Notes: generated by a model not told the origin, from the letters alone. Numbered from the stretch's first letter, positions 25,997 to 34,723 are shown. The stretch is DNA of 64,000 bases from an uncultured Blastocatellia bacterium (GCA_946480785.1 CAMLLD010000012.1:1-64000), one strand, 5' to 3'. Numbers and translations are program-made.

Positions 25997-26255
25997 AAAC
26001 GTCGCGTTCTTTTCTGGTAGCTTTTCTCGCGGAAATAATTCTTACCAGACGAGCCTTGGGCTCGGTAAAAATAACAAACAATAACCGCCGGTTCGAGAAG
26101 CCAATCATAGCGAACCGCGTCTCGCGTGTTGAGTGCTCACCGTCGTAAGCTTCAAGGCCATTCGGATCGTAGAATACCTCCGTTGCCTCTGCGAAACTGA
26201 CGCGGTGCTTTCTAAAATTCTCCGACGCCTTTTTGGCGTTCCATTCGAATCTCAT
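25974..26255 (-). CDS. brnT: BrnT family ribonuclease toxin
   Basis: A 93-residue protein with the BrnT layout: FEWNAKKASENFRKHRVSFAEATEVFYDPNG, HSTRETRFAMIGFSNRRLLFVIFTE and VRIISARKATRKERDVYEQE. BrnT is a RelE-fold ribonuclease that blocks translation and is neutralised by its neighbour. Residues normally needed (the H-S-x-x-E-x-R box and terminal R-I-I-S-A-R) are present. It lies between two subunit genes of a molybdoenzyme operon, on the same strand, an unusual place for a toxin module. Confidence 0.87.
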   Translation of the reverse strand: MRFEWNAKKASENFRKHRVSFAEATEVFYDPNGLEAYDGEHSTRETRFAMIGFSNRRLLFVIFTEPKARLVRIISARKATRKERDVYEQERIS

Positions 26256-26297
26256 AGTGAGGATTGATTCGAAGCTTGCTCATTTTTATTACCCAGC

Positions 26298-28730
26298 TCA
26301 CGAGTGCACTGCGACGCGTGGCATTTCGGTGCCGTCGCCGCCTTCCGCGGGCGTCAGGACGCGCAGGGGGTCGGGCCAGGGGACCGAAGGGACGGAGACA
26401 GGGCCGTAGCGGGGGTCGCGGCCGCGGGCTTTGTCCTTCAGGGCACGCAGAACTTTTTCAGGCGTGATGGGGACTTCATCGATGCGCACGCCGACCGCGT
26501 TGTAGACCGCGTTCGCCACCGCGGGCGGCACCGGTAACAACGGTCCCTGGCCCACTTCTTTTGCGCCGTATGGTCCATTCGGATCGGGATCTTCGATGAG
26601 GTACGTCTTCACGTCGCACATCTCCATCGTCGTCGGACTTTTGTACTCCAGCAACGACGGAAACTTGTGCACGACGTTTCGATTCGTGCGATACGTCATC
26701 TCCTCCATCAGGATCTCGCCGAGCGCCATGTAGACGCTGCCTTCCACCTGGCCCATCACCAGCAGCGGATTGATCGACCGGCCGATGTCGTGTGCGATCC
26801 AAACGCGCTCGACCACGACGATTCCCGTATCGGGATTCACGTCGACTTCCGCCACCGCAGCGGAGTAACTGTAAGCGGGTGATGGTCCAACACCCGAGCC
26901 TTTGTACTTTCCGGGTGAGCGTGGCGGCGTGTACGAGCCGACCGTACCGATGGTCCCAAACTTCGACTCCGCCAACACAACCGCTTCGGCAAACGAAACA
27001 CCGACTTCCGGGTTCTCGACGTCAAACACACGCCGCTCGGCGAGCGACAGGTTCTCGATCGGTACGCCGAGTTTTTCCGCGACCGCCATTACGAGCAACT
27101 CACGCGCTCGCTCCGCGGCCTGAATCGCAGCATTGCCCGTCATCAAGGTCACGCGACTCGAATAGCTGCCGAGATCGACCGGCGTCAGATCTGTGTCGGC
27201 CGTAACGACGCGAATGTCGAAAGGATCGATCCCAAGTATTTCAGCGACGATGTAAGCGAGGATCGAATCGGAGCCCTGGCCGATGTCGGTCGAGCCGCAC
27301 ATCACGCAAACGCCGCCCTGGCGATCGAGTCGAAGCTGCACGCCCGATTGCGGCATGTTGTTCCAGTAGATCGGCAAACCCGCGCCGCAGATGTACGAGC
27401 TGCAAGCGATGCCGATGCCTTTGCCGTAGGGCAGCTTGCGATTGATCGGATCCCAGGTGAAACGATTCTCCCAATCCGATCCCGCGACGACTTTATCGAT
27501 GCACGCGCCGAGACCCATGCTGCCGATGCGCAGATAATTCGCGGTCACGGAATTCGGCGCGACGAGATGATTGCGGCGAATGTCGACCGGATCGAGACGC
27601 AGTTGTTCGGCGATCTTGTCGAGGTGAACTTCGAGCGCGTAACGCGGTTGCGGCGTGCCGTGACCACGCTTCGGACCACACGGCGGCTTGTTGGTAAACG
27701 CGCGCAGACCCTGAAACTTGTAACGCGGCACATCATACGTGACGGTTTGCAGAGCACCTGTGTAGAACGTGCTCGCGACGCCGTAACTGCCATACGCGCC
27801 GCCGTCGAGAAATGACTGGAAGTGCATCGCAGTGATCGCGCCGTCGTTCTTCACTCCCGTCTTCACCTTCATCAACACCGGATGCCGGCCGCGATGACAA
27901 TAGAAAACCTCTTCGCGCGTTAGCGTGACCTTCACCGGACGGCCGGTGATCATCGCGAGTTTGCAAACAGCGACTTCGTGATTAAACGGATCGCTTTTGC
28001 CGCCGAAGCCGCCGCCGTTCGGCGTGGCAATCACACGAATGTGAGCCGCGGGCATCTTCAAAACTTTGGCGAGCGCGCGATGAACGTAGTGCGGTGTTTG
28101 CGTCGAGCTCCAAAGCGTCAGCTTTTGATCGGCATCGAAGTGCGCGACCGCCGCGTGCTGCTCCATCGGCAAGTGCGTGTTGCCTTCGTAAAAGAACACG
28201 TCCTCGCGCACCAGATCCGCTTCCGCAAATCCTTCGTCGACGTTGCCAAACTCGAGCGAGACTTTTTTATGAACGTTGCCGCTGTCGGCGTACTGGTGAA
28301 TTTGCGGCTCGTCGATCAGCACCGCTTCTTCGATGTTCGAGATCGTGTTGAGTGGTTCGTACTCGACCTCGATCAGGTTCATCGCGTCGAACGCCGTGTC
28401 CTCATCGATCGCCACAACCGCCGCGACGGGATCGCCGACGAAGCGCACTTTGTCGATGCAGAGCGCGTGTTCGTCCTGACTCACCGGCAGGATGCCATAC
28501 GGAATCGGCAAATCTTTTCCGGTGATCACTGCGAAAACACCCGGCAACGCCAGTGCTTTCGAAGCGTCGATGCGTTTGATCAAAGCGTGCGGCACGTGCG
28601 AGCGCAGCAGTTTACAAAACAACATGCGCGGCAACACGATGTCGTCGGCAAACTTCGTCTGGCCCACGCACTTCGCGCGCGCATCGACTTTCCGAAAAGG
28701 CTTACCGACTATGTTGAGATCTTTAGCCAC
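26298..28730 (-). CDS. hcrA: Molybdopterin-binding subunit, 4-hydroxybenzoyl-CoA reductase alpha-like
   Basis: An 810-residue catalytic subunit of the xanthine oxidase family. Domains in order: the ab hammerhead (ARAKCVGQTKFADDIVLPRMLFCKLLRS), then molybdopterin-binding domains with GGGFGGKSDPFNHEVAVCKLA, DGGAYGSYGVASTFYTGALQTVTYDVP, GSTDIGQGSDSILAYIVAEILG and near the C-terminus GPYGAKEVGQGPLLPVPPAVANAVYNAVG, which holds the catalytic glutamate of the family. The DGGAYGSYG and tail motifs match CoA-ester reductases better than xanthine or CO dehydrogenases. The start is GTG, lying inside a copy of the ATCTGTGTTCATCTGTGG repeat. The 2Fe-2S subunit gene is immediately upstream. Confidence 0.87.
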   Translation of the reverse strand: MAKDLNIVGKPFRKVDARAKCVGQTKFADDIVLPRMLFCKLLRSHVPHALIKRIDASKALALPGVFAVITGKDLPIPYGILPVSQDEHALCIDKVRFVGDPVAAVVAIDEDTAFDAMNLIEVEYEPLNTISNIEEAVLIDEPQIHQYADSGNVHKKVSLEFGNVDEGFAEADLVREDVFFYEGNTHLPMEQHAAVAHFDADQKLTLWSSTQTPHYVHRALAKVLKMPAAHIRVIATPNGGGFGGKSDPFNHEVAVCKLAMITGRPVKVTLTREEVFYCHRGRHPVLMKVKTGVKNDGAITAMHFQSFLDGGAYGSYGVASTFYTGALQTVTYDVPRYKFQGLRAFTNKPPCGPKRGHGTPQPRYALEVHLDKIAEQLRLDPVDIRRNHLVAPNSVTANYLRIGSMGLGACIDKVVAGSDWENRFTWDPINRKLPYGKGIGIACSSYICGAGLPIYWNNMPQSGVQLRLDRQGGVCVMCGSTDIGQGSDSILAYIVAEILGIDPFDIRVVTADTDLTPVDLGSYSSRVTLMTGNAAIQAAERARELLVMAVAEKLGVPIENLSLAERRVFDVENPEVGVSFAEAVVLAESKFGTIGTVGSYTPPRSPGKYKGSGVGPSPAYSYSAAVAEVDVNPDTGIVVVERVWIAHDIGRSINPLLVMGQVEGSVYMALGEILMEEMTYRTNRNVVHKFPSLLEYKSPTTMEMCDVKTYLIEDPDPNGPYGAKEVGQGPLLPVPPAVANAVYNAVGVRIDEVPITPEKVLRALKDKARGRDPRYGPVSVPSVPWPDPLRVLTPAEGGDGTEMPRVAVHS

Positions 28731-28745
28731 AGATGAACACAGATC
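28726..28745. repeat. Interspersed CCACAGATGAACACAGAT repeat copy
   Basis: The plus strand reads AGCCACAGATGAACACAGATC, a variant of the CCACAGATTACACAGATT unit that forms the hairpin at 20873-20922. It covers the GTG start codon and ribosome-binding region of the hcrA-like gene. It contains one arm only, with no inverted partner seen. Confidence 0.6.
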
Positions 28746-28748
28746 CTT

Positions 28749-29267
28749 CTAATCAAGTCCGTAGACGCTTTCTTTCGGCAGTTCGTAAGTCTCGCCGCGC
28801 ATACGCGCCGCCGCAAGCTCAACTGCCTCGTAGATCTTGATGTACCCGGTGCAGCGACAAAGATTTCCCGACAGCGCTTCCTGAATCTCAGCGCGCGACG
28901 GGTTCGGAGTCTTCTGCAGCAACTCTTCCGCAACGAGCAAAAAACCGGGCGAACAATAACCACACTGCGCCGCGCCCAGATCCGCAAACGTCTGCTGCAG
29001 CGGATGAAGCTCAGCGCCAACCGCCATGCCCTCGATCGTTTTTACTTCCCGCCCTTCGGCATCAAGACCGAGCATCAAACACGACAAGATCGAACGGCCG
29101 TCGACCAGCACCGCGCACGTCCCACACTCGCCGAGCTCACAACCATGCTTCGTCCCCGTCAGGTTCAGATCTTCACGCAACACTTCCAGCAGCGTCTTGT
29201 GCGGCGCAAATGCTACTTCGGTGTCTTCGCCGTTCAGACGTAAGCGAATCTGTCTCTTACTGTTCAT
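28749..29267 (-). CDS. hcrC: [2Fe-2S] subunit of xanthine oxidase-family enzyme
   Basis: A 172-residue iron-sulfur protein with two [2Fe-2S] clusters. The plant-ferredoxin-type site is KHGCELGECGTCAVLVDG plus C in ILSCLML; the C-terminal four-helix site is GYCSPGFLLVAEELLQ (after QC) and LSGNLCRCTGYIKIYEAV. It delivers electrons between the FAD/FeS subunit and the molybdenum centre. ATG at 29267 is directly preceded by TTG; it follows panC by only a few bases and is first of the molybdoenzyme genes. Gene order is C, A, (toxin pair), B, mocA. Confidence 0.9.
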   Translation of the reverse strand: MNSKRQIRLRLNGEDTEVAFAPHKTLLEVLREDLNLTGTKHGCELGECGTCAVLVDGRSILSCLMLGLDAEGREVKTIEGMAVGAELHPLQQTFADLGAAQCGYCSPGFLLVAEELLQKTPNPSRAEIQEALSGNLCRCTGYIKIYEAVELAAARMRGETYELPKESVYGLD

Positions 29268-29273
29268 CAAGAT

Positions 29274-30152
29274 TTACTGCGGGGCGGCTTCCTTCTTCTT
29301 AACCTTATTCAATATCACGTTATCGATCAACCGCGTCTTGCCGATGTACGCAGCGATCGCGATCAGCGTGGGCCGTTCGTCGATGCGCTCCAGCGGCTCG
29401 AGTGTTTCTGCATCAGCGATTGCAATGTAATCCAAACGCGCACGCGGCTCAGTTTCGATCGTCGAGCGAACGACGTCTGCAAGCTTGGCGGCGCTTCGTT
29501 CTCCGTCTTTGAACGCGCCTTTCGCTTGCTTCAACGCGCGATGAATCACCGCAGCCGAACCCTGCTCTTCGGCGTTCAGATAAAGATTGCGTGACGAGAT
29601 CGCGAGACCCGAATCTTCGCGCACGATCGGCAACAACACGATCTCCGTGTCAAACGCCAAATCCCTGACGAGCCGCTTGATCACGAGCGCCTGCTGCGCG
29701 TCTTTCTGTCCGAAGAAAGCGAAGTCGGGCCGCACAGTGTTCAGTAGGATCGTCACGACTGTGGCGACGCCGCGAAAGTGTCCCGGCCGCGACGCGCCTT
29801 CGAGCTGCTCGGAAAGTCCCACGACGTTGACGTACGTCGAGAAACCTTTCGGATACATCTCCTCGACCGTCGGCGCAAAGATGTAGTCAACGTTGTAATC
29901 GGTAAGCAGCGCGGTGTCTTTCGTCAGATCGCGCGGGTAGTGCTCGAAGTCTTCACCTGGTCCAAACTGCGTCGGATTGACGAACACGGAAACCACGACC
30001 ACGTCGCACATGCGCCGCGCTTCACGCACGAGACTCAAGTGGCCTTCGTGCAGCGCGCCCATCGTCGGCACAAGCCCGACAGTGCGGTCCTGATCACGGC
30101 GGATTTTGCGCGCAACGGAACTCATGCGCTGACGGCGATTGATGATCTCCAT
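29274..30152 (-). CDS. panC: Pantoate--beta-alanine ligase
   Basis: A 292-residue cytoplasmic enzyme that condenses pantoate and beta-alanine using ATP, the last step to pantothenate and so to coenzyme A. Motifs: VGLVPTMGALHEGHLSLVREA (HxGH nucleotide-binding site), FVNPTQFGPGEDFEHYPRD, RPGHFRGVATVV, FFGQKDAQQALVIKRLV, and SSRNLYL (KMSKS-equivalent region ISSRN). Length is normal. It follows panB by 15 bases and precedes the CoA-ester reductase-like genes, which makes sense for a locus that consumes CoA. Confidence 0.96.
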   Translation of the reverse strand: MEIINRRQRMSSVARKIRRDQDRTVGLVPTMGALHEGHLSLVREARRMCDVVVVSVFVNPTQFGPGEDFEHYPRDLTKDTALLTDYNVDYIFAPTVEEMYPKGFSTYVNVVGLSEQLEGASRPGHFRGVATVVTILLNTVRPDFAFFGQKDAQQALVIKRLVRDLAFDTEIVLLPIVREDSGLAISSRNLYLNAEEQGSAAVIHRALKQAKGAFKDGERSAAKLADVVRSTIETEPRARLDYIAIADAETLEPLERIDERPTLIAIAAYIGKTRLIDNVILNKVKKKEAAPQ

Positions 30153-30167
30153 AGGATTGAGGGTGGG

Positions 30168-31061
30168 CTAGGACTTCTCGGCCTTTGAGTCTCTCGTGGG
30201 GTTTTGTATTTCGAGTGCCTCGGCAGTCTCGGCGGGCAAGCCATACGACTCCGCTTCCGACGGATAGGTGCCGTTTCTCACGTCGTCGGCGTAACGAGTG
30301 ACGGCGTCAGTGATGATCTCGCCCAGGTTCGCGTACGGCCGCACGAAGCGCGCCGTCTTGCCAAACGAAAGACCAAGCATGTCGTGTAGCACGAGCACCT
30401 GAATGTCGCAATACGAACCGGCGCCGATGCCGATGGTCGGAATACTGATACTCTCAGTGATGATGCGCGCGATCTCACGCGGTACGACTTCCAGCACGAC
30501 GGCAAACGCGCCCGCGTCTTCCAACGCTCTCGCATCGTCGATCAACTGCTGCGCTGCTTTCGGAGTCTTGCCTTGCACGCGATACGCGCCGAGTTGATTG
30601 ATCGACTGCGGGGTCAAACCGATGTGACCCATCACGCTAATCTCTTCGTCGACGAGTCGCTTCACAAGCGGCACGCGTTTATGTCCGCCTTCGAGCTTGA
30701 TCGCTTCCGCACCGCCTTCTTTAACAAGCCGCAACGCATTTTTGACCGCTTCGTCTTCCCCAACGTGAAAAGTGCCGTAGGGCATGTCGGCGACGAGCAG
30801 CGCCCGCTGCACCGCGCGGCGCACCGCCTTCAAGTGAATCAAAATCTCTTCGAGCGTCACCGGCACGGTGTTGCCATAGCCGAGAACCACGTTTCCGAGG
30901 CTATCGCCCACCAGAATGACGTCGATACCGGCCTCGTCGACGAGGCGCGCGGTCGGATAATCGTAAGCTGTCAGACAAACCAGACGTTCGCCCCGCGCTT
31001 TGCTGGATCGCAACGACGGCGCGCTGACCTTCTCCGGACGTTCGGGCTTTAGATACGGCAT
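30168..31061 (-). CDS. panB: 3-methyl-2-oxobutanoate hydroxymethyltransferase
   Basis: A 297-residue enzyme that transfers a hydroxymethyl group from methylene-tetrahydrofolate to ketoisovalerate to make ketopantoate. Motifs: VCLTAYDYPTARLVDEAGIDVILVGDSLGNVVLGYGNT with metal ligands, VADMPYGTF, AIKLEGGH, VMGHIGLTPQSINQLG, and GIGAGSYCDIQVLVLHDMLGL. A C-terminal extension (SEAESYGLPAETAEALEIQN) is common. It is in a run folK-panB-panC, linking folate and pantothenate supply. Confidence 0.96.
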   Translation of the reverse strand: MPYLKPERPEKVSAPSLRSSKARGERLVCLTAYDYPTARLVDEAGIDVILVGDSLGNVVLGYGNTVPVTLEEILIHLKAVRRAVQRALLVADMPYGTFHVGEDEAVKNALRLVKEGGAEAIKLEGGHKRVPLVKRLVDEEISVMGHIGLTPQSINQLGAYRVQGKTPKAAQQLIDDARALEDAGAFAVVLEVVPREIARIITESISIPTIGIGAGSYCDIQVLVLHDMLGLSFGKTARFVRPYANLGEIITDAVTRYADDVRNGTYPSEAESYGLPAETAEALEIQNPTRDSKAEKS

Positions 31062-31078
31062 GTTTTAAGTGGGGGCCA

Positions 31079-31609
31079 TTATAACGGCAAATCGGGGGAG
31101 GGAAAAGGCGCGTCTTGCGGCCGCCACCGGGTCACCGCTGACTTATCGGGCGTTTTCTCCAGAAGTTCGTGAACCGGCTGCGCCAGTACCGGGTGGACGA
31201 GATTGGGGACGAGCTCGTTGAGTGGGACGAGCACGAAGCGGCGCGCGGGGAGGCGCGGATGAGGCAGCTTGAGGAAGTCAGTGTCTATGCGTTCGTCTTT
31301 GAAGATCAGTAAATCGAGATCGATCGTACGCGGGCCGAGCGGCGCTTCCCGCGTGCGGCCGAGGGCGTACTCGATGCGCAAGAGCCGGGCGAGCGTTTGA
31401 TCCGGCCGTGGCAGTGTCGAGCCGCGCAGTTCCGCGACCATGTTAAGAAAGGCCGGTTGATCTTCATTCTCGACCGGCGCGGTTTCGTAAATACTCGAGA
31501 GACGAATCACGTCCAAACCCGCGTCAAGCATGCCGCGCACGGCGAGCAACAGGTAACCCGCGCGATCGCCGAGGTTCGAGCCCATGCCGACGTAGGCGTT
31601 TTGGATCAT
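31079..31609 (-). CDS. folK: 2-amino-4-hydroxy-6-hydroxymethyldihydropteridine pyrophosphokinase
   Basis: A 176-residue HPPK that pyrophosphorylates the pterin in folate synthesis. It has AYVGMGSNLGDRAGYLLLAV at the N-terminus, SSIYETAPVENEDQPAFLNMVAEL, LLRIEYALGRTREAPLGPRTIDLDLLIF (the HPPK signature with metal-binding D-L-D) and LPHPRLPARRFVLVPL. ATG at 31609; only 42 bases separate it from the divergent permease gene. It is the first gene of the long minus-strand run that ends at 19724. Confidence 0.95.
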   Translation of the reverse strand: MIQNAYVGMGSNLGDRAGYLLLAVRGMLDAGLDVIRLSSIYETAPVENEDQPAFLNMVAELRGSTLPRPDQTLARLLRIEYALGRTREAPLGPRTIDLDLLIFKDERIDTDFLKLPHPRLPARRFVLVPLNELVPNLVHPVLAQPVHELLEKTPDKSAVTRWRPQDAPFPSPDLPL

Positions 31610-31651
31610 GTTGACAAATAAACTACCACGGATTCATATAGCCGCCGATTC

Positions 31652-33337
31652 ATGTCGCAACTCTTAACGCTCATCTGGCTCAAGTGGCGGCTGCTGCGCA
31701 ACTCGCTGCGTTCGTCGAAAGCCGTCGTCAATCGAGCCGCGTCGGTATTCGGCATGTTGGTTGTGCTCGCGTTCTCGCTCGTGCTGGCTTTAGTGCTCGG
31801 AGCGGTTGCTTACTTTGTCAGTCAACCCGAAAACCTCGCGCGCATGTTGCGCGATTCGCCGCGCGAGATTTCCGCGGCGACGACCGCGGAGTTCATCTTC
31901 TTTTCGATCTTCGGCTTCATGTACCTGATGTGGGGCACGCTGCCGTTGAGCCTGGGCGGCGGCAAGCAGTTTGACGCGGGCAAGCTGCTGCTTTATCCGA
32001 TCACGTTGCGGAAACTGTTCGCCGTCGACTTTGTCAGTGAATTTACAACGCTCCATTCGGTGATCGCCGTGCCCGCGATTTTCGCCGCGGCGATCGGCGC
32101 GGGTTTGGCAACGGACAGTCTGCCAACCACTTTAGCCGCGGCTGTGCCGATTGCTTTGTTTGGCGTGGCGTTGTCGAAGTGGCTTACGACGATCATGGGA
32201 TCGTTACTGCGACGCAAACGTGCGCGCGGCGAAACTATCGTCGCACTCGTCGGCGCGATCGCGGGATTCGGCGGCGCACTCGCGGGACAGATTGCTCCGG
32301 TCCTGTTTCGCCACGCGGAATCGATTCGCTCGTTACGCTGGACGCCGCCCGGCGCGGCCGCGTCGCTGATCGTGGCGAGTTCTAACGCAGACCATTTCGG
32401 CTTTGGCGTCGCGTTCGCAACCTTGTCCGCTTACGCCGTCGCTTTGATCGCGGTGACGTTCGTGATCGCGCGCCGCGCCGCACTCGGACTCGAAGGACGC
32501 CGCAAGCGCAAAGCGCAAATTGAAGCGCGCGCGGATCAGCCGCAGTACGCAGGTTGGAAGCTGCCGTTGCTGTCTGCGGATCTTTCTGCAATTGTCGAGA
32601 AGGAGTTGCGCTACGCGATGCGCAACGCGCAACTACGGATGATGGCGATCATGCCGTTGATCCTGATCGCGATTCGGCTGATCAATTCGCAACGAATGCG
32701 GAGCGGGTTCCGCCGTGGTCCAGGCGTGGCCAGCGAGTTCATGAACTACGGCGCGGGCTTGCTGGCCGCGGGCGGCGTCATCTATGTGTTTCTGATCCTC
32801 GCGGGAATATCCTGCAATGGGTTTGCGTTTGAAGAAGGCGGCATGCGCACGCTGATACTGGCGCCGATCGATCGCCGCAAGATCCTGCTCGGAAAAAACA
32901 TCGCGGTAACTGCGCTCGCCGTCGTCTTCGCAACGGTGCTATTAACGGTGAACGCGATCGTCTTTCGCGATCTCACCCCCGCGATACTGCTGTTCGTCGC
33001 GCTCAGTTTTATTTGCTTCGCAGCGATCATGGCCACACTCGGCAACTGGCTTTCGATCCGCTTTCCGAAGCGGATGGTGTTCGGCAAACGAATGAACGTT
33101 TCGGGTGTCGCGGGCATCACGTTGATCCCGATCATCCTCGTTCTCGGCATCGCGCCGTTTGGGGCCACGGTTGCAGGTTACCTCACGCGCAGTTTGTTGA
33201 TCGAATACGTCGCGCTCGCGTTGTTCGCAGTGATCTCGATCGGTATCTATGTGTTGGCCCTCAATGTTCAGGGCCGCACGCTCGCGCGTCGCGAGATCGA
33301 AATCCTCGAAGCAGTGCGAGAGCCAACCGATGAATAG
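31652..33337 (+). CDS. ABC-2-type exporter permease, orphan
   Basis: A 561-residue membrane protein with about a dozen hydrophobic segments, resembling large ABC exporter permeases (Pfam putative ABC exporter type). Typical are the opening LTLIWLKWRLLRNSLRS, FMYLMWGTLPLSLGGGKQFDAGKLLLYPITLRKLFAVDFVSEF, and LRTLILAPIDRRKILLGKNIAVTALAVVFATVLL, which corresponds to the conserved ILxxPIxRxxILxGK region. No ATPase gene lies beside it, which is unusual because such permeases normally follow one. Substrate unknown. Confidence 0.78.
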   Translation: MSQLLTLIWLKWRLLRNSLRSSKAVVNRAASVFGMLVVLAFSLVLALVLGAVAYFVSQPENLARMLRDSPREISAATTAEFIFFSIFGFMYLMWGTLPLSLGGGKQFDAGKLLLYPITLRKLFAVDFVSEFTTLHSVIAVPAIFAAAIGAGLATDSLPTTLAAAVPIALFGVALSKWLTTIMGSLLRRKRARGETIVALVGAIAGFGGALAGQIAPVLFRHAESIRSLRWTPPGAAASLIVASSNADHFGFGVAFATLSAYAVALIAVTFVIARRAALGLEGRRKRKAQIEARADQPQYAGWKLPLLSADLSAIVEKELRYAMRNAQLRMMAIMPLILIAIRLINSQRMRSGFRRGPGVASEFMNYGAGLLAAGGVIYVFLILAGISCNGFAFEEGGMRTLILAPIDRRKILLGKNIAVTALAVVFATVLLTVNAIVFRDLTPAILLFVALSFICFAAIMATLGNWLSIRFPKRMVFGKRMNVSGVAGITLIPIILVLGIAPFGATVAGYLTRSLLIEYVALALFAVISIGIYVLALNVQGRTLARREIEILEAVREPTDE

Positions 33338-33415
33338 TGTGTTACACTCGCGACTGATTTTTGAATCCAGTGACGCTTCGGCGTCCGGGCGGGTTAGAGC
33401 CCCGTCAAGACACAA

Positions 33416-34723
33416 ATGGCTCGCAGAAGATTTCGCAGCAACCAGCGTCACGAACCCACCACGGAGCGTTCCTTTCAGGAATACATCCTTTCCACGCCCG
33501 CGCCACAAACGTCTCGCACCGAAATACTGCGGTTGATCCGCGGCGGTGAAGACACGTATCTTGAGCTCAAAGTAAAACTCTCCAACACTGAAAAGATCGC
33601 GCAGGAGATCGTGGCCCTGGCCAACACCGGCGGCGGCGTGATCGTGTTTGGCGTGAACGATCAGTTGCGCGTGGAAGGCGTCGACGATCCGGAACGCGTG
33701 CAGGAAGATCTCGTCAGGATTTGTCGCGAAGAGATTCAACCGCCGCTCGTTCCTTTTATCGACCGCGTCGCACTCGACAACGGCCGGCGCATTGTAGCGC
33801 TCGACATCGAAAGCAAACGACGGCCTTATCGCACCCGCGACGGCCGTTTTTACTTGCGTATCGGCGCGGAAAAGCGCGAAGCATCACGCGAAGAGATCTC
33901 GACGCTGCTCGACGAAGCCCGCCCGCTGCGTTACGAAAGCGTGCCCGCGCTCGGCGCGACGATCGCCGACGTCGACGAGGCTCATCTTTGGACTTACTTG
34001 CGCGCGTTCGAAGGCGGCGCATTTGAAGAGTCAGCCGTGGTTGATTATCCGACTAGTGAAGTGCTCGAACGCGACCTGCTATTGGCAACGTCCGACGGTC
34101 AGGACGTCGTCCCGACTGTCGCCGGTTTGTTGTTGTTCGGACGTGACGAACGAGTCGCTGAGTTAGTGCCGCGAGCTGCGGTAACAGCGACGCGTTTTTC
34201 CGGCGACTCTTTGCAGTCGCCTGTGATCGAGCGCGTGAAGATTGCGGGTAATCTGCTGAACGTTTACGAACAGCTTGTTCGCTTCGTCCAGCGTTACTCC
34301 GATCTGCGCGACTCGCGACCGCGCGCGACGATCGAAAACGGGAACGACGATTCTCCCGTGCCCGCACGCGCGAACTATCATCGCGGCGTCGTCACGGAAG
34401 CGATCACGAACCTCCTGGCCCATCGAGATCTCGCACTGCGCGATCTGCCGAGCCGCATAAACGTGTTCGATCATTCGCTGGAGTTTGTGAATGCGCGCCG
34501 CAGCACCGGATTCTCCCCAGTGGCCCAGAAGGCGATTCGTTACGGCATGCCGCAACGCTTGAATCCGCAGTTAGCAGCGGTGTTGACTAGTGCTGCGTAT
34601 GGTTTGTCGTTGAGTTTGCGTGGTCTACCGTCGTTGTTGCGTGAGGCGCGACGATTCTCCAACCGCAAGGCGGAGATCGTCGCATTCAATGATGAATTTC
34701 GACTGCGGGTTTACGGCTTCTGA
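33416..34723 (+). CDS. ATP-binding protein with AlbA_2 (Schlafen-type) domain
   Basis: A 435-residue protein. Residues about 40-165 are an AlbA_2/Schlafen-type domain: GGEDTYLELKVKLSNTEKIAQEIVALANTGGGVIVFGVND and a later FYLRIGAEKREASREEI. After a winged-helix-like middle (VPTVAGLLLFG), residues about 330-420 match the RecG-like/HATPase_c_4 region (NYHRGVVTEAITNLLAHRDLALRDLPSRINVFDHSLEFVNA). Such proteins are usually transcription regulators or defence-related; role here unknown. No strong ribosome binding site precedes the ATG. Its 3' end overlaps the convergent VWFA gene by 13 bases. Confidence 0.82.
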   Translation: MARRRFRSNQRHEPTTERSFQEYILSTPAPQTSRTEILRLIRGGEDTYLELKVKLSNTEKIAQEIVALANTGGGVIVFGVNDQLRVEGVDDPERVQEDLVRICREEIQPPLVPFIDRVALDNGRRIVALDIESKRRPYRTRDGRFYLRIGAEKREASREEISTLLDEARPLRYESVPALGATIADVDEAHLWTYLRAFEGGAFEESAVVDYPTSEVLERDLLLATSDGQDVVPTVAGLLLFGRDERVAELVPRAAVTATRFSGDSLQSPVIERVKIAGNLLNVYEQLVRFVQRYSDLRDSRPRATIENGNDDSPVPARANYHRGVVTEAITNLLAHRDLALRDLPSRINVFDHSLEFVNARRSTGFSPVAQKAIRYGMPQRLNPQLAAVLTSAAYGLSLSLRGLPSLLREARRFSNRKAEIVAFNDEFRLRVYGF

